Shown here piece after piece: positions 1-8,723 of a stretch of DNA of 64,000 nt. A program made the translations under genes and the position numbers. Origin of the DNA: an uncultured Chromatiaceae bacterium (lineage in GTDB: Bacteria > Pseudomonadota > Gammaproteobacteria > Enterobacterales > Alteromonadaceae); assembly GCA_937978655.1 (NCBI GenBank), contig CALJUX010000088.1, forward strand, positions 26,222 to 90,221. The letters are read 5' to 3'. Numbering within the stretch: the first letter of the stretch is position 1; the number at the start of each line of letters is the position of its first letter. Below the pieces are notes generated by a model. That model worked only from the letters and a program-made list of their open reading frames with translations. It was not told where the DNA came from and made no database searches.

Positions 1-1
1 T

Positions 2-706
2 GATGAGGGCCGGAAACGCTCGGTCGTAGTGGCGGCGCCGGCAGATGTGTCGCCGCTGATGCGGCTGAAAGGCTGTGAAACAGCAGTACAAATTGCCGAG
101 TATTTTCGCGATCAGGGGCTTGATGTGCTGCTGCTGCTTGATTCAGTGACCCGGTATGCCCAGGCGCAGCGCGAAATTGCGCTGGCAGTGGGTGAGCCGC
201 CGGCCACCAAAGGCTATCCGCCTTCCGTATTTGCCAAATTACCGGCGCTGGTGGAACGCGCCGGCAACGGCGGTGAAGGTCAGGGGTCCATCACGGCGTT
301 TTACACTGTGTTATCGGAAGGCGACGACCTGCAGGATCCCATCGCCGATGCGGCGCGGGCTATCCTCGACGGCCACATCGTGTTATCGCGCCAACTGGCG
401 GACAGCGGCCATTTCCCGGCCATTGATATTGAACGCTCCATCAGCCGGGTCATGCCGGCAGTGACCAGCATGGAGCATCAGAAACTGGCGCGTGCGGTCA
501 AGCAGCTTTATGCCAGTTTCAGTCAAAGTAAAGATCTGATCTCCATTGGCGCATATGTCAAAGGTTCAGATCAGATGCTGGATCAGGCGATAGCGCTGAT
601 GCCAAAAATTAACCGGTTCCTGCAACAGGGCATGACAGATGTTGTGCCTTATGACGAGTGTCTGGCAGGCCTGAATACCTTGTTACCTGCCAACCGGAGC
701 TTCTGA
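2..706 (+). CDS. fliI: Flagellum-specific ATPase FliI, 3' part
   Basis: This is the C-terminal 234 residues of the ATPase that powers unfolding and export of flagellar substrates at the cytoplasmic face of the flagellar type III system, as part of a FliI/FliH/FliJ complex. The visible part starts with DEGRKRSVVVAAPADVSP and contains the Walker B strand VLLLLDSVTRYA, the AQREIALAVGEPPATKGYPP loop and the catalytic-domain motif LPALVERAGNG, all typical of FliI. The family is about 440-460 residues, so roughly the first half, with the Walker A loop, lies before the window. The frame is open from base 2. The stop at 704-706 precedes the fliJ start by two bases, consistent with one operon. Confidence 0.97.
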   Translation, partial: DEGRKRSVVVAAPADVSPLMRLKGCETAVQIAEYFRDQGLDVLLLLDSVTRYAQAQREIALAVGEPPATKGYPPSVFAKLPALVERAGNGGEGQGSITAFYTVLSEGDDLQDPIADAARAILDGHIVLSRQLADSGHFPAIDIERSISRVMPAVTSMEHQKLARAVKQLYASFSQSKDLISIGAYVKGSDQMLDQAIALMPKINRFLQQGMTDVVPYDECLAGLNTLLPANRSF

Positions 707-708
707 AC

Positions 709-1161
709 ATGGCGCTGAAACAACTGCAATTATTAGTACAGGTGCAAAAAGAAAAAGAAGAAAAGCTGCTGGCGAATTTTGTGCAGGCTCAGCAGTTTTT
801 GCAAACCAGTAACGAGCGTTATCAGGGGCTGGCGGATTATCGGACCGACTATATCCGCCAGACCCAACAGCGCGGCGCCGAAGGGGTGCAAAGCCGTCAG
901 TTTAACCAGTACCTGAATTTTATTACCAAACTGGATCAGGCGTTAGAGCAGCAGAATCTGCAGATCCAGCAGGCGCAGCGTGTTGTCGATATGCGCCGCA
1001 CCGCCTGGCTCGCTATGCAAAAGAAACGCAAAGCGATTGAATTGCTGATCGATAAAGAACTGGCCGCCAGCCAGCAGCGGCAAAACCGGCTGGAGCAAAA
1101 ATTACTCGATGAAATTGCCACTCAGCAATTTTTCCGCCGCTTACAACAAACAGGTGTGTGA
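709..1161 (+). CDS. fliJ: Flagellar export chaperone/stalk protein FliJ
   Basis: FliJ is the small coiled-coil protein that sits in the FliI hexamer ring and couples it to FlhA and the export gate. The 150 residues are almost entirely helical and rich in Gln, Lys, Glu and Arg, with no membrane segment, as expected for this family of about 147 residues. I chose the ATG at 709 because it follows a GGAGC ribosome site at 696-700 and gives the family-like start MALKQLQLLVQVQKEKEEK; an upstream in-frame extension would run back into fliI. The position between fliI and fliK is the standard one, which supports the call because FliJ sequences are poorly conserved. Confidence 0.9.
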   Translation: MALKQLQLLVQVQKEKEEKLLANFVQAQQFLQTSNERYQGLADYRTDYIRQTQQRGAEGVQSRQFNQYLNFITKLDQALEQQNLQIQQAQRVVDMRRTAWLAMQKKRKAIELLIDKELAASQQRQNRLEQKLLDEIATQQFFRRLQQTGV

Positions 1162-1173
1162 CTTTTATCAGTC

Positions 1174-1189
1174 TGGCGCGGAATTTGTA
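1174..1189 (+). promoter_or_regulatory. Possible sigma-54 promoter upstream of fliK
   Basis: TGGCGCGGAATTTGTA matches the -24/-12 consensus TGGCACGGNNNTTGCW except for one change in the -24 box and GT in place of GC in the -12 box, with the correct 10-base spacing between the GG and the second dinucleotide. It lies 67 bp before fliK. RpoN-dependent middle flagellar promoters are established in polar-flagellate gammaproteobacteria. The weakened GC makes this only a candidate. Confidence 0.35.
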
Positions 1190-1255
1190 TGAATTCGGAT
1201 AAAACTAGCTCTATAAAACGAAAGCAGTCCGCGACAAGCGGTCGGAGGCGTGATG

Positions 1256-3097
1256 ATGAATCTCAGTATTAACCTGACGTTGGGCAGCCCTGGTGCCGAC
1301 AGTGTGCTGAATACAGCGCCGGCAGAAGAGGGCGCTGCCGACAGCTTCAGCCAGGCATTGGCCGATGAGCTGAGTGGTCAGGAACTGGCGCCATCAGTCA
1401 CGCTCGCTGACGCTGAAGGCACAGAGCCAATACTGCCGGAGCTGATTGCCACGTGGCAACCCGTTGCCGTCACAGAGGAGACCGTCACAGGGAAAGACGG
1501 CCAGATCTGGCTGGATGATCCGATAGCCGGCCTGCCAGTCGCGACAGACGAGGCCGAGGCTTTGGCTGTGATTGGCGAAGAAGACAAGCCGTGGCTGGAT
1601 ATTATCGAAAAAGCCAAAAGCTACAGCCCGGCACTGCAAACAAATAAAAGCAGCCATGACAGTGTGCCAGAGCTTCCTCCTGCTGCAGAGCCTGAGGCTG
1701 CCGCTTTACCCGCGATGGCAGTGGCATCAGGTCAGACTGATACTGCGCTGTTGTCTGGTGCGCAGCCTCCAGCCAACGCCGGGCAAGCGCCATCTGAGGT
1801 GGTACCGGTGCTGGCTGACACGCTGCCGGATGTGGTTACTGCACCGGACATCGCGCTGCCGGGGGCACAACCGGCCGCGTCTGCCGACACTGCTGCCGTG
1901 CAATTGCCGCTGACATCAGGGCCGCAGGAAGGCACAAAGCCACTGCAGCCAGAGCTGGCCAATAGCCCAACCACCACCGTGACAGCCGCTGCCGTCATCG
2001 ATGGCGCAGAAGTCGCGGCTCCGGTTGCAACACCATCACTCAGTGCTGGCGTAAGCCAGTCATCAGCCGCCGACACGGCCGCACCAGCTGACGCTGTGGA
2101 TACACAGCACAGTGCGCAACAGCCCGCGGTGCTGAGTCAGGTTGCAGTGGCCAGCAGCGAAACACCAGCTGCGCCGGCGGCTTCGGCGCAGCAGACCGCC
2201 CAGGTCAATAAAGTGACAGCACAGCCAGTGGCTGCAGGCGCCGCAGCTGAGGCAGAGGTTGTGGCTATGGTCAGTACGGCGGATCCTGTGCAGCAGGCGG
2301 CCGTGATGACAGAGACGCTGGCCAGTGCTGGCGCGGTCAGTCGGCCAGTCCAGGCCACAGCTTCGGAGAAAGCCCCGGCGGCTAATGCCTTTGCCGAACA
2401 TTTAAAAACGCAAAATCAAACACTGGCCCAGCAACAACAGCAACAATCTGGAGCTGAGCAACAGCCTGGTCAGGGCCAGGCCAAAGCCAGTGCCGGTCTG
2501 GAACCGGTCGCGGTAAATCTGCCAGCAGCGTCGGCGGGCCCGGTGCCGGTGTTCGCGTCGCATTTACAACAAGCCGCTGAAGCCACGTCTGCGCAGACGC
2601 CGCTGGTGCAGCCATTGAGTCACAGCAGCCTGACTGCCACCGGCCACACCGCGTTATCCGCCCGGCCGGCTGACATCACTCCCTGGCAGGCACCTTTGGC
2701 CTTAGCAGATCCCTCGGCGGCCCAGCAAATCAAAGATCGGGTGATGGTACAAATTCAGCACAAACTGCAGACGGCGGAAGTGCAGCTGCATCCGGAAGAC
2801 TTAGGCTCGATGCAAATTAAACTGAATTTGCAGCAGGACCAGCTCAGCGTGCAGTTTATTGTGCAGCAGGGCGCAGCCAAAGAAGCGCTGGAGCAACAAA
2901 TGCCAAGGCTGCGTGACATGCTGGAACAACAAGGGATCCTGCTCAGTGAGGGTCAGGTGGAGCAACGTCAGGCCGGCTCCGGCAACGAGCAGCAGCAGAG
3001 CCGGCAGTCTCAGGCGCATGATGCTGATATAGACATTGCGCCAGTGCAGACGGTGCAGATGCGTGTCTCTGATCGAGTGGTGGATTTTTACGCATAA
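1256..3097 (+). CDS. fliK: Flagellar hook-length control protein FliK
   Basis: FliK is exported through the flagellar type III system, measures the hook and switches export specificity from hook to filament substrates through FlhB. The 613-residue protein has the expected layout: a long low-complexity Ala/Pro/Thr/Gln-rich ruler region (roughly residues 1-480, including a run of six glutamines near residue 395) and a conserved C-terminal Flg_hook domain around residues 490-580 with VQLHPEDLGSMQIKL. Three starts occur in a row (GTG 1250, ATG 1253, ATG 1256). GGAGG at 1244-1248 is best spaced for 1256. It is followed by a 104-bp gap before fliL. Confidence 0.93.
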   Translation: MNLSINLTLGSPGADSVLNTAPAEEGAADSFSQALADELSGQELAPSVTLADAEGTEPILPELIATWQPVAVTEETVTGKDGQIWLDDPIAGLPVATDEAEALAVIGEEDKPWLDIIEKAKSYSPALQTNKSSHDSVPELPPAAEPEAAALPAMAVASGQTDTALLSGAQPPANAGQAPSEVVPVLADTLPDVVTAPDIALPGAQPAASADTAAVQLPLTSGPQEGTKPLQPELANSPTTTVTAAAVIDGAEVAAPVATPSLSAGVSQSSAADTAAPADAVDTQHSAQQPAVLSQVAVASSETPAAPAASAQQTAQVNKVTAQPVAAGAAAEAEVVAMVSTADPVQQAAVMTETLASAGAVSRPVQATASEKAPAANAFAEHLKTQNQTLAQQQQQQSGAEQQPGQGQAKASAGLEPVAVNLPAASAGPVPVFASHLQQAAEATSAQTPLVQPLSHSSLTATGHTALSARPADITPWQAPLALADPSAAQQIKDRVMVQIQHKLQTAEVQLHPEDLGSMQIKLNLQQDQLSVQFIVQQGAAKEALEQQMPRLRDMLEQQGILLSEGQVEQRQAGSGNEQQQSRQSQAHDADIDIAPVQTVQMRVSDRVVDFYA

Positions 3098-3201
3098 AAG
3101 CTGGCCGGATGCAGACAAAACGGCCGGATGTGCCGATGTTGATTGCCTTTGTCCCGTAACGAAGTAAATAATAACCAAAACAACGGACACGGAGCCTGAC
3201 A

Positions 3202-3750
3202 ATGGCAGCGGAAAAAGAACTTCAGATTGCTGATGGCGGCAATAAAAAGAAAAAAATGATCATTATCGCAGCAGCTGCAGTGGTGTTACTCGGTGGTGGT
3301 GGTGCGGCGTTTATGATGATGGGCGGCGATCCGCCGCCGGTAGCTGAAGCCGCAGGCGCACCAGCTGCTGAAGGCGCAGCCGCACCGGCCGATGGTGCCG
3401 CGCCGGCCGCAGCTGGCGGTGCTGAGATGGGATCCGCGTTGTATGTCGGCATGCCGCGGCCTTTTGTGTTTAACGTGGCAGGCGCCAGCCGTGACCGGCT
3501 GGTGCAAATCAAAGCGCAGCTGCTGGTGCGTGGCACACAGAACGAAGAAACTGCCAAACAACATATTCCATTGATTGAAAGTACCATGCTGCGCACTTTC
3601 AGTAAGGCCAATGCCGACGAGCTGGTGACTGCCGCCGGCAAAGAAGCCATCAAAGCGGCGGCACTGAAAGATGTACAGGAAGCGCTGAACGGCGTGGCGG
3701 GTTCACCTGTGGTGGAAGAGATCCTGTTTACCGGGTTTGTGATGCAGTAA
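3202..3750 (+). CDS. fliL: Flagellar basal-body associated protein FliL
   Basis: FliL is an inner-membrane protein that surrounds the stator units and helps motor output. The 182 residues show a short Lys-rich cytoplasmic start, one membrane segment at about residues 18-40 (MIIIAAAAVVLLGGGGAAFM), an Ala/Pro-rich periplasmic linker and a conserved C-terminal domain ending PVVEEILFTGFVMQ, which is the usual FliL C-terminus. The linker is longer and more Ala/Pro-rich than in enteric FliL. The ATG follows CGGAGCC. The next gene, fliM, starts 27 bp downstream, in the usual fliL-fliM order. Confidence 0.95.
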   Translation: MAAEKELQIADGGNKKKKMIIIAAAAVVLLGGGGAAFMMMGGDPPPVAEAAGAPAAEGAAAPADGAAPAAAGGAEMGSALYVGMPRPFVFNVAGASRDRLVQIKAQLLVRGTQNEETAKQHIPLIESTMLRTFSKANADELVTAAGKEAIKAAALKDVQEALNGVAGSPVVEEILFTGFVMQ

Positions 3751-3777
3751 GGCCGGTGTTTACCGGAGGGCAACAGA

Positions 3778-4875
3778 TTGACTGATTTATTATCCCAGGA
3801 CGAAATTGACGCGCTACTTCATGGTGTTGATGACGTCGAAGAAGAAGAGATCGAAGAAAGTTCCGGTCCGGGTGGCAGACGCTCGGCGATGGAATATGAC
3901 TTCTCTTCGCAGGATCGGATTGTCCGGGGCCGGATGCCGACGCTGGAGATGGTCAACGAACGTTTTGCCCGCCATATGCGCATCAGTTTGTTTAACATGA
4001 TGCGCCGTACTGCTGAAGTGTCGATCAACGGCGTGCAGATGATCAAATTCGGTGAGTACGTGCACACGTTATTCGTCCCGACCAGTCTGAATATGGTGCG
4101 GTTTCGTCCGCTCAAGGGGACCGGCCTTATCACGATGGAAGCGCGGCTGGTATTTATCCTGGTTGACAACTTCTTTGGTGGCGACGGCCGTTACCACGCC
4201 AAAATTGAAGGCCGTGAGTTTACGCCGACCGAACGCCGGATCATTCAGATGCTGCTGAAGCTGATTTTCGAAGATTACAAAGAAGCCTGGGCGCCGGTCA
4301 TGGACGTCTCCTTTGAATATCTCGACAGTGAAGTGAACCCGGCGATGGCCAACATCGTGAGCCCAACTGAAGTGGTCGTGATCAGCTCGTTTCACATCGA
4401 GCTGGATGGCGGTGGCGGTGATTTCCACGTCGCGCTGCCGTATTCAATGCTGGAGCCTATCCGCGAGCTGCTGGACGCCGGTGTGCAAAGTGACAAAGAA
4501 GACACTGACCTGCGCTGGAGTAAGGCGCTGCGTGATGAAATCATGGATGTTAAAGTCAATCTGACCACCAAAATGATGGACGTTGAATTGTCGCTGGAAC
4601 AGGTGATGAACCTCAAAGCCGGCGACATTATTCCGGTTGAGATCCCCGAGACTATTACGGTTCTTATCGAAGATCTGCCAACCTATCGCGCCAAAATGGG
4701 CAAATCCCGCGACAACGTCGCACTGAAAATTGTAGAGAAAATCAAACGACCAGAATCGGTGAAATCTGAATTGCACGTCTTCACCAAAGGCGGCCGGCGC
4801 TTAGACAGTGACGCCGATATCAGCGAACTGGAAGCCGATTTGATCCTGAACGAACGCACTGAGGAAAGATGGTAA
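3778..4875 (+). CDS. fliM: Flagellar motor switch protein FliM
   Basis: FliM forms the middle of the C-ring and binds phospho-CheY, which reverses rotation. The N-terminal peptide LLSQDEIDALL is the canonical CheY-P binding motif. The central CheC-like domain contains the conserved GRMPTLEMVNERFARH stretch, and the C-terminal SpoA domain spans about residues 255-330. The 365-residue length fits the family if the non-standard TTG at 3778 is used. A GGAGGG ribosome site lies 7 bases upstream, and no ATG is available before the EIDALL motif. The stop codon shares its last base with the fliN start at 4875. Confidence 0.97.
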   Translation: MTDLLSQDEIDALLHGVDDVEEEEIEESSGPGGRRSAMEYDFSSQDRIVRGRMPTLEMVNERFARHMRISLFNMMRRTAEVSINGVQMIKFGEYVHTLFVPTSLNMVRFRPLKGTGLITMEARLVFILVDNFFGGDGRYHAKIEGREFTPTERRIIQMLLKLIFEDYKEAWAPVMDVSFEYLDSEVNPAMANIVSPTEVVVISSFHIELDGGGGDFHVALPYSMLEPIRELLDAGVQSDKEDTDLRWSKALRDEIMDVKVNLTTKMMDVELSLEQVMNLKAGDIIPVEIPETITVLIEDLPTYRAKMGKSRDNVALKIVEKIKRPESVKSELHVFTKGGRRLDSDADISELEADLILNERTEERW

Positions 4876-5267
4876 TGGCTGACGATAAAGACACCATGGA
4901 CGAATGGGCGGCGGCGCTCGCCGAGGCTGAAGGCAGCACAGATGCAGCAGAAGCAGTTGAGCTGGACGAGTTGCAGGAAGAACATGCGCCGTTAAGTGGT
5001 GATGAGCGCCGCAAGCTCGATACCATTCTGGATATTCCGGTCACCATTTCGATGGAAGTTGGCCGGGCTAAAATCAGTATCCGCAATCTGCTGCAGCTCA
5101 ATCAGGGCTCGGTAGTGGAACTTGAGCGTGTGGCCGGTGAACCGCTGGACGTACTGGTCAACGGCACGCTGATCGCTCATGGTGAAGTGGTGGTGGTGAA
5201 TGATAAATTCGGCATCCGGCTGACCGATGTGATCAGTCAAATCGAACGTATTAAGAAGCTGCGTTAA
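4875..5267 (+). CDS. fliN: Flagellar motor switch protein FliN
   Basis: FliN forms the base of the C-ring together with FliM and helps dock FliH-bound export cargo. The 130 residues have an acidic, variable N-terminus (MADDKDTMDEWAAALAEAEG) and a C-terminal SpoA domain with LDIPVTISMEVGRAKISIRN and VNGTLIAHGEVVVVNDKFGIRL, typical of FliN. The ATG at 4875 was preferred to the one at 4869 because GAGGAAA at 4861-4867 is then 7 bases away rather than 1. It overlaps fliM by one base and is followed after one base by fliO, which suggests translational coupling. Confidence 0.97.
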   Translation: MADDKDTMDEWAAALAEAEGSTDAAEAVELDELQEEHAPLSGDERRKLDTILDIPVTISMEVGRAKISIRNLLQLNQGSVVELERVAGEPLDVLVNGTLIAHGEVVVVNDKFGIRLTDVISQIERIKKLR

Positions 5268-5268
5268 G

Positions 5269-5697
5269 ATGCGCCACAACACGCCTTGGTTGGCGGGCCT
5301 GCTGCTGAGCTGCGCCGCTATGCCTGCCGCTGTGCTGGCGCAGGTGGCATCACCGGCAAACGCGGTGACGCAGCCGCTGAAGCAGGGCGCCGGTTTACCT
5401 GGCCTCGGTCAGATCGTCATTTCTTTGGCGCTGGTGGTGGCGGCTATTGTGGTACTGGCGGTGCTTTATAAAAAACTGCAGCTGAAATTACCGGGTTCAA
5501 AACATTTTAAGCTGGTGGCCACGCTGCCAGTTGGTCAGAAAGAACGTATCTTAGTTATTGAAATACAAGGAAAACAACGAGTAATTGGTGTCACGCCACA
5601 CAGCGTCAATTTCCTGTTTGACCTCGAAAACCCGCTTCCCGAAGAAAAGTTGGCATCAGATTTTCATACACAGCTGCAGTCGTTCCTGAAAAAATAA
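5269..5697 (+). CDS. fliO: Flagellar biosynthetic protein FliO
   Basis: FliO is a small membrane protein needed to assemble the FliP core of the export gate. The 142 residues show a cleavable-looking signal (LLLSCAAMPAAVLAQ), one membrane segment at about residues 48-66 (IVISLALVVAAIVVLAVLY) and a cytoplasmic FliO domain with FKLVATLPVGQKERILVIEIQ. Both the length and the VGQKER motif match the family. It lies directly between fliN and fliP, its invariant neighbours. Confidence 0.94.
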   Translation: MRHNTPWLAGLLLSCAAMPAAVLAQVASPANAVTQPLKQGAGLPGLGQIVISLALVVAAIVVLAVLYKKLQLKLPGSKHFKLVATLPVGQKERILVIEIQGKQRVIGVTPHSVNFLFDLENPLPEEKLASDFHTQLQSFLKK

Positions 5698-5706
5698 GCT
5701 GCTGTG

Positions 5707-6450
5707 ATGTTCCGAATTCTTTTTGTGCTGCTGGTGCTGTTAAGCCCGGCAGTGCTTGCTGACAATACTGGCCTGTCGGCGCTGCAAATTACCACCAACC
5801 CTGACGGCAGTCAGGAATACAGTGTGACGCTGCAGGTGCTGGCGATGATGACCGCCCTGAGTTTCCTGCCGGCGGCGCTTATTATGATGACCAGTTTTAC
5901 CCGGATCATCATCGTACTGGCCATTTTGCGCCAGGCGATGGGCCTGATGTCGAGCCCGTCGAATCAGGTGTTGATCGGCATCACCTTATTCCTGACGTTT
6001 TTTATCATGGCGCCAACCTTTAAGCAGGTGAATGATCAGGCCATCCAGCCTTATCTGAAAGAAGACATCACGTCAGTGCAGGCGCTGGATGCGGCGATAA
6101 AACCGATGAAAGCCTTTATGCTGCATCAGACCCGCATCAAAGATCTGGAAACCTTTGCTGAGATCGCCGGCCACCCGAAAGTGGCCAGTAATCAGGATTA
6201 TCCGATCACTATCGTGATCCCGGCTTTTGTCACTTCTGAGCTGAAAACCGCGTTTCAGATTGGCTTTATGATATTCATCCCGTTCCTGATCATCGATTTG
6301 GTGGTGGCGTCAGTCCTGATGGCGATGGGGATGATGATGTTGTCGCCGATGATTATTTCGCTGCCATTTAAGCTGATGATGTTTGTGCTGGTGGACGGCT
6401 GGCTGCTGGTGATGGGTACGCTGGCAAACAGTTATGGTATAGGAGTCTGA
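5707..6450 (+). CDS. fliP: Flagellar type III export gate protein FliP
   Basis: FliP forms a pentamer at the core of the membrane export gate with FliQ and FliR. The 247-residue protein starts with a signal sequence (MFRILFVLLVLLSPAVLA), followed by membrane helices containing the family hallmarks SFLPAALIMMTSFTRIIIVL and LTFFIMAPTF. It ends with the LVDGWLLVMGTLANSYG segment. The ATG at 5707 was taken over the GTG at 5704. No strong ribosome site is visible, so translation may be coupled to fliO, which ends 9 bases upstream. Confidence 0.97.
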   Translation: MFRILFVLLVLLSPAVLADNTGLSALQITTNPDGSQEYSVTLQVLAMMTALSFLPAALIMMTSFTRIIIVLAILRQAMGLMSSPSNQVLIGITLFLTFFIMAPTFKQVNDQAIQPYLKEDITSVQALDAAIKPMKAFMLHQTRIKDLETFAEIAGHPKVASNQDYPITIVIPAFVTSELKTAFQIGFMIFIPFLIIDLVVASVLMAMGMMMLSPMIISLPFKLMMFVLVDGWLLVMGTLANSYGIGV

Positions 6451-6451
6451 G

Positions 6452-6721
6452 ATGACGCCGGAAACCTTTGTCGATATTCTGAACGACGCCTTGTATCTGG
6501 TGATCCTGCTGGTCAGTATCATTATTTTACCATCGTTGGCGGTAGGGCTGATGGTGTCCATTTTCCAGGCCGCGACTTCCATTAACGAACAAACCTTAAG
6601 TTTTTTACCACGGCTGATTGTTACATTACTGGCGCTGATCTACGGCGGGCACTGGATGACACAGACCCTGATGGATTACACCACGTCGCTGTTTTTATCT
6701 ATTCCAACGTTGGTGAGCTGA
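6452..6721 (+). CDS. fliQ: Flagellar type III export gate protein FliQ
   Basis: FliQ is a small export gate subunit that wraps around the FliP/FliR complex. The 89 residues are of family length and contain two hydrophobic helices (about residues 15-40 and 50-72). Conserved features include MTPETFVDI at the start, VGLMVSIFQAATSINEQTL in the middle and LPRLIVTLLALIYGGHWM. It starts one base after the fliP stop and ends one base before the fliR start. Confidence 0.97.
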   Translation: MTPETFVDILNDALYLVILLVSIIILPSLAVGLMVSIFQAATSINEQTLSFLPRLIVTLLALIYGGHWMTQTLMDYTTSLFLSIPTLVS

Positions 6722-6722
6722 G

Positions 6723-7496
6723 ATGGAATACCCGTTGGCGGTGCTGATGCAGGGGATCGCTGATTTTTTGCTGCCGTTGTGCCGGGTCGGCGCTATGTTT
6801 GCACTGATGACCGGCATTGGCGCCAAAACGGTGCCAAACCGGATAAAACTCGGCCTGGCGGTGATGTTTACGCTGGTGATTATGCCGGTGATCCCCCCCG
6901 TGAAAGACACCAACCTGCTGTCAGCGTTTACCGTGATCCAGGTCATGCAACAACTGCTGATTGGTTTTGCGATGGGATTTGTGTCGATGATTTTTATCAA
7001 CACTTTTGTGCAGGCCGGCCAAATTCTTGCGACCCAGACCGGTCTTGGATTTTCGTCGCTGGTTGACCCGTCAAGCGGTATCAGTATTCCAACCATTGGT
7101 CAGTTTTATTTAATTCTCGCCACTTTGTTGTTCTGGGTATATGACGGCCACCTGATCATGTTTCAGATGATAGTGTTCAGCTTTGAGTCGCTGCCGATTA
7201 ACGGCCAGTGGTGGGATGTCTCCAATTACCTGACGATCGCTGAATTTGGCGGCTGGATCTTTGCCACTTCGCTGGCGATTGTGCTGGCGCCGGTTACGGC
7301 GATGTTGCTGGTGAATCTGGCGTTTGGGGTGATGACCCGCGCGGCCCCACAGCTGAATATTTTTTCGATTGGTTTTCCGGTCACGATGATTGCCGGCCTG
7401 TTAATCCTGTGGCTGACGATGAATACCTTTATGTTCCACTTTAATCTGCAATGGCAGCACGGCATTGACGTGACCTGCAAGCTGATTGGCTGCTGA
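6723..7496 (+). CDS. fliR: Flagellar type III export gate protein FliR
   Basis: FliR caps the FliP pentamer and helps form the export channel. The 257-residue polytopic protein has about six hydrophobic stretches and carries FliR signatures such as RVGAMFALMTGIGAKTVPNRIK near the N-terminus, GQILATQTGLGFSSLVDP in the middle and ILWLTMNTFMFHF near the end. It lies between fliQ (one-base gap) and flhB (12-base gap, with a GGAGGAA ribosome site). Confidence 0.97.
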   Translation: MEYPLAVLMQGIADFLLPLCRVGAMFALMTGIGAKTVPNRIKLGLAVMFTLVIMPVIPPVKDTNLLSAFTVIQVMQQLLIGFAMGFVSMIFINTFVQAGQILATQTGLGFSSLVDPSSGISIPTIGQFYLILATLLFWVYDGHLIMFQMIVFSFESLPINGQWWDVSNYLTIAEFGGWIFATSLAIVLAPVTAMLLVNLAFGVMTRAAPQLNIFSIGFPVTMIAGLLILWLTMNTFMFHFNLQWQHGIDVTCKLIGC

Positions 7497-7508
7497 CGGA
7501 GGAATGCC

Positions 7509-8639
7509 ATGGCTGCCGACAGCGATATGGAAAAGACCGAAGACCCCACGGGTAAAAAACTCAGTGAGGCGGCGGAAAAAGGCAATATCGCCAGGTCGCA
7601 GGACCTGGCGACAGCGATGGTACTGGTCGGCAGCAGTCTTGGCATTCTGATGTACGGTGCTGAGCTGGCTGAGGCCACTTTGCAGGTGTGCCGGCGTTTG
7701 CTGAGCCTGAATCAAAAAGATGTACAGGACCCGACGATGATGACCGCCGCAGCGCATGCTGCGCTGGTCGCGGTGGCGCCGGCATTTCTGAAACTCTGTC
7801 TGGTGATCCTGATCGCCGGTTTTGTCGGCAACACTTTGCTGGGGGGCTTTAACTTTACCTGGTATGGCGCCAGTTTCCGCCCGGATAAATTAAGCCCGCT
7901 GGCCGGCATCAAACGAATGTTCAGTATCAATTCGGTGATTGAACTGTTTAAAGGGGTGTTAAAAGTCTCAGTGGTATCGGGTTGTGCGTATACGCTGCTT
8001 AAAGTGTTTTTTAATGACATCATGGCGTTGTCGCTGATGACCAGTCCGTCCGATATTGCCGCTGCTATCTATTTGTTATGCTGGATGTTTTTTGGCTTAT
8101 GCGCCAGTACCATGCTGATTGCGGCTATCGATGCCCCTTATCAGAAATGGCGGCATATCCAGCAAATGAAAATGACCAAACAGGAAGTCAAAGACGAATA
8201 TAAAAACTCCGAAGGTAACCCGGAGATCAAAGGCCGGATCCGCGGTCTGCAGATCCAGATGTCGCGCCGGCGCATGATGCAGGCGGTACCGACCGCCGAT
8301 GTGGTGGTGACCAACCCGACGCACTACGCCGTGGCGCTGAAATATGAACATGGCAAACAACGGGCACCGGTGGTGGTGGCTAAAGGCGTCGACGAAATGG
8401 CGATGTATATCCGTCAGATAGCTGAGGCCAACAAAGTGCCGATTGTGCGCTCGCCGGCACTGGCGCGTTCGGTGTATCACACCACCGAATTAGACCATCC
8501 TATCCCCGAACAGCTGTTCTCGGCGGTGGCGCAGATCCTGGCTTATGTCTACCAGCTGAAAGTTTACCGGCGTGGCAAAGGCCAGAAACCAAAACCACTG
8601 GCCAAAGATTTGCCAATTCCGGAAGGGTTCAGACACTGA
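7509..8639 (+). CDS. flhB: Flagellar export switch protein FlhB
   Basis: FlhB controls the substrate switch from rod/hook to filament proteins. The 376-residue protein begins EKTEDPTGKKLSEAAEKGNIARS, a family signature, and has four membrane segments between residues of about 30 and 210. Its soluble C-terminal domain contains the self-cleaving NPTH motif at residues 269-272 within VVTNPTHYAVALKYE, so autocleavage should be intact. It is the last gene before a gap of 84 bp that carries the sigma-54 promoter of the flhA group. Confidence 0.98.
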   Translation: MAADSDMEKTEDPTGKKLSEAAEKGNIARSQDLATAMVLVGSSLGILMYGAELAEATLQVCRRLLSLNQKDVQDPTMMTAAAHAALVAVAPAFLKLCLVILIAGFVGNTLLGGFNFTWYGASFRPDKLSPLAGIKRMFSINSVIELFKGVLKVSVVSGCAYTLLKVFFNDIMALSLMTSPSDIAAAIYLLCWMFFGLCASTMLIAAIDAPYQKWRHIQQMKMTKQEVKDEYKNSEGNPEIKGRIRGLQIQMSRRRMMQAVPTADVVVTNPTHYAVALKYEHGKQRAPVVVAKGVDEMAMYIRQIAEANKVPIVRSPALARSVYHTTELDHPIPEQLFSAVAQILAYVYQLKVYRRGKGQKPKPLAKDLPIPEGFRH

Positions 8640-8670
8640 TCACCAGTGGAACGCGGCTCAGCTGACATCA

Positions 8671-8686
8671 TGGAACGGTTTTTGCC
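8671..8686 (+). promoter_or_regulatory. Sigma-54 promoter of the flhA-flhF-flhG-fliA group
   Basis: TGGAACGGTTTTTGCC matches the -24/-12 consensus TGGCACGGNNNTTGCW closely: -24 GG and -12 GC are intact, their 10-base spacing is correct, and the internal CGG and TTGC are kept. It lies in the only sizeable gap of the flagellar block, 38 bp before flhA. In Vibrio and Pseudomonas, flhA-flhF-flhG genes are under RpoN with the FlrC/FleQ-type regulators, so this fits known regulation. The activator gene is not in the window. Confidence 0.7.
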
Positions 8687-8723
8687 TTAGCAGGGAGTAT
8701 GTCAATTTTCCGACGGAACTCTT

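Noticed and set aside
1250..2615. Several long overlapping frames within fliK on both strands
   Set aside because: They mirror the Ala/Pro-rich high-GC bias of fliK, and none has ribosome sites or recognisable motifs.
3098..3201. GCCGATGT as a sigma-28 -10 box before fliL
   Set aside because: No TAAA-type -35 lies at the required distance. The repeated GCCGGATG nearby is short and has no clear meaning.
3222..3773. Long antisense reading frame opposite fliL (about 183 residues)
   Set aside because: It is a low-complexity Ala/Ser/Pro-rich shadow of a well-supported gene with no start context or family features.
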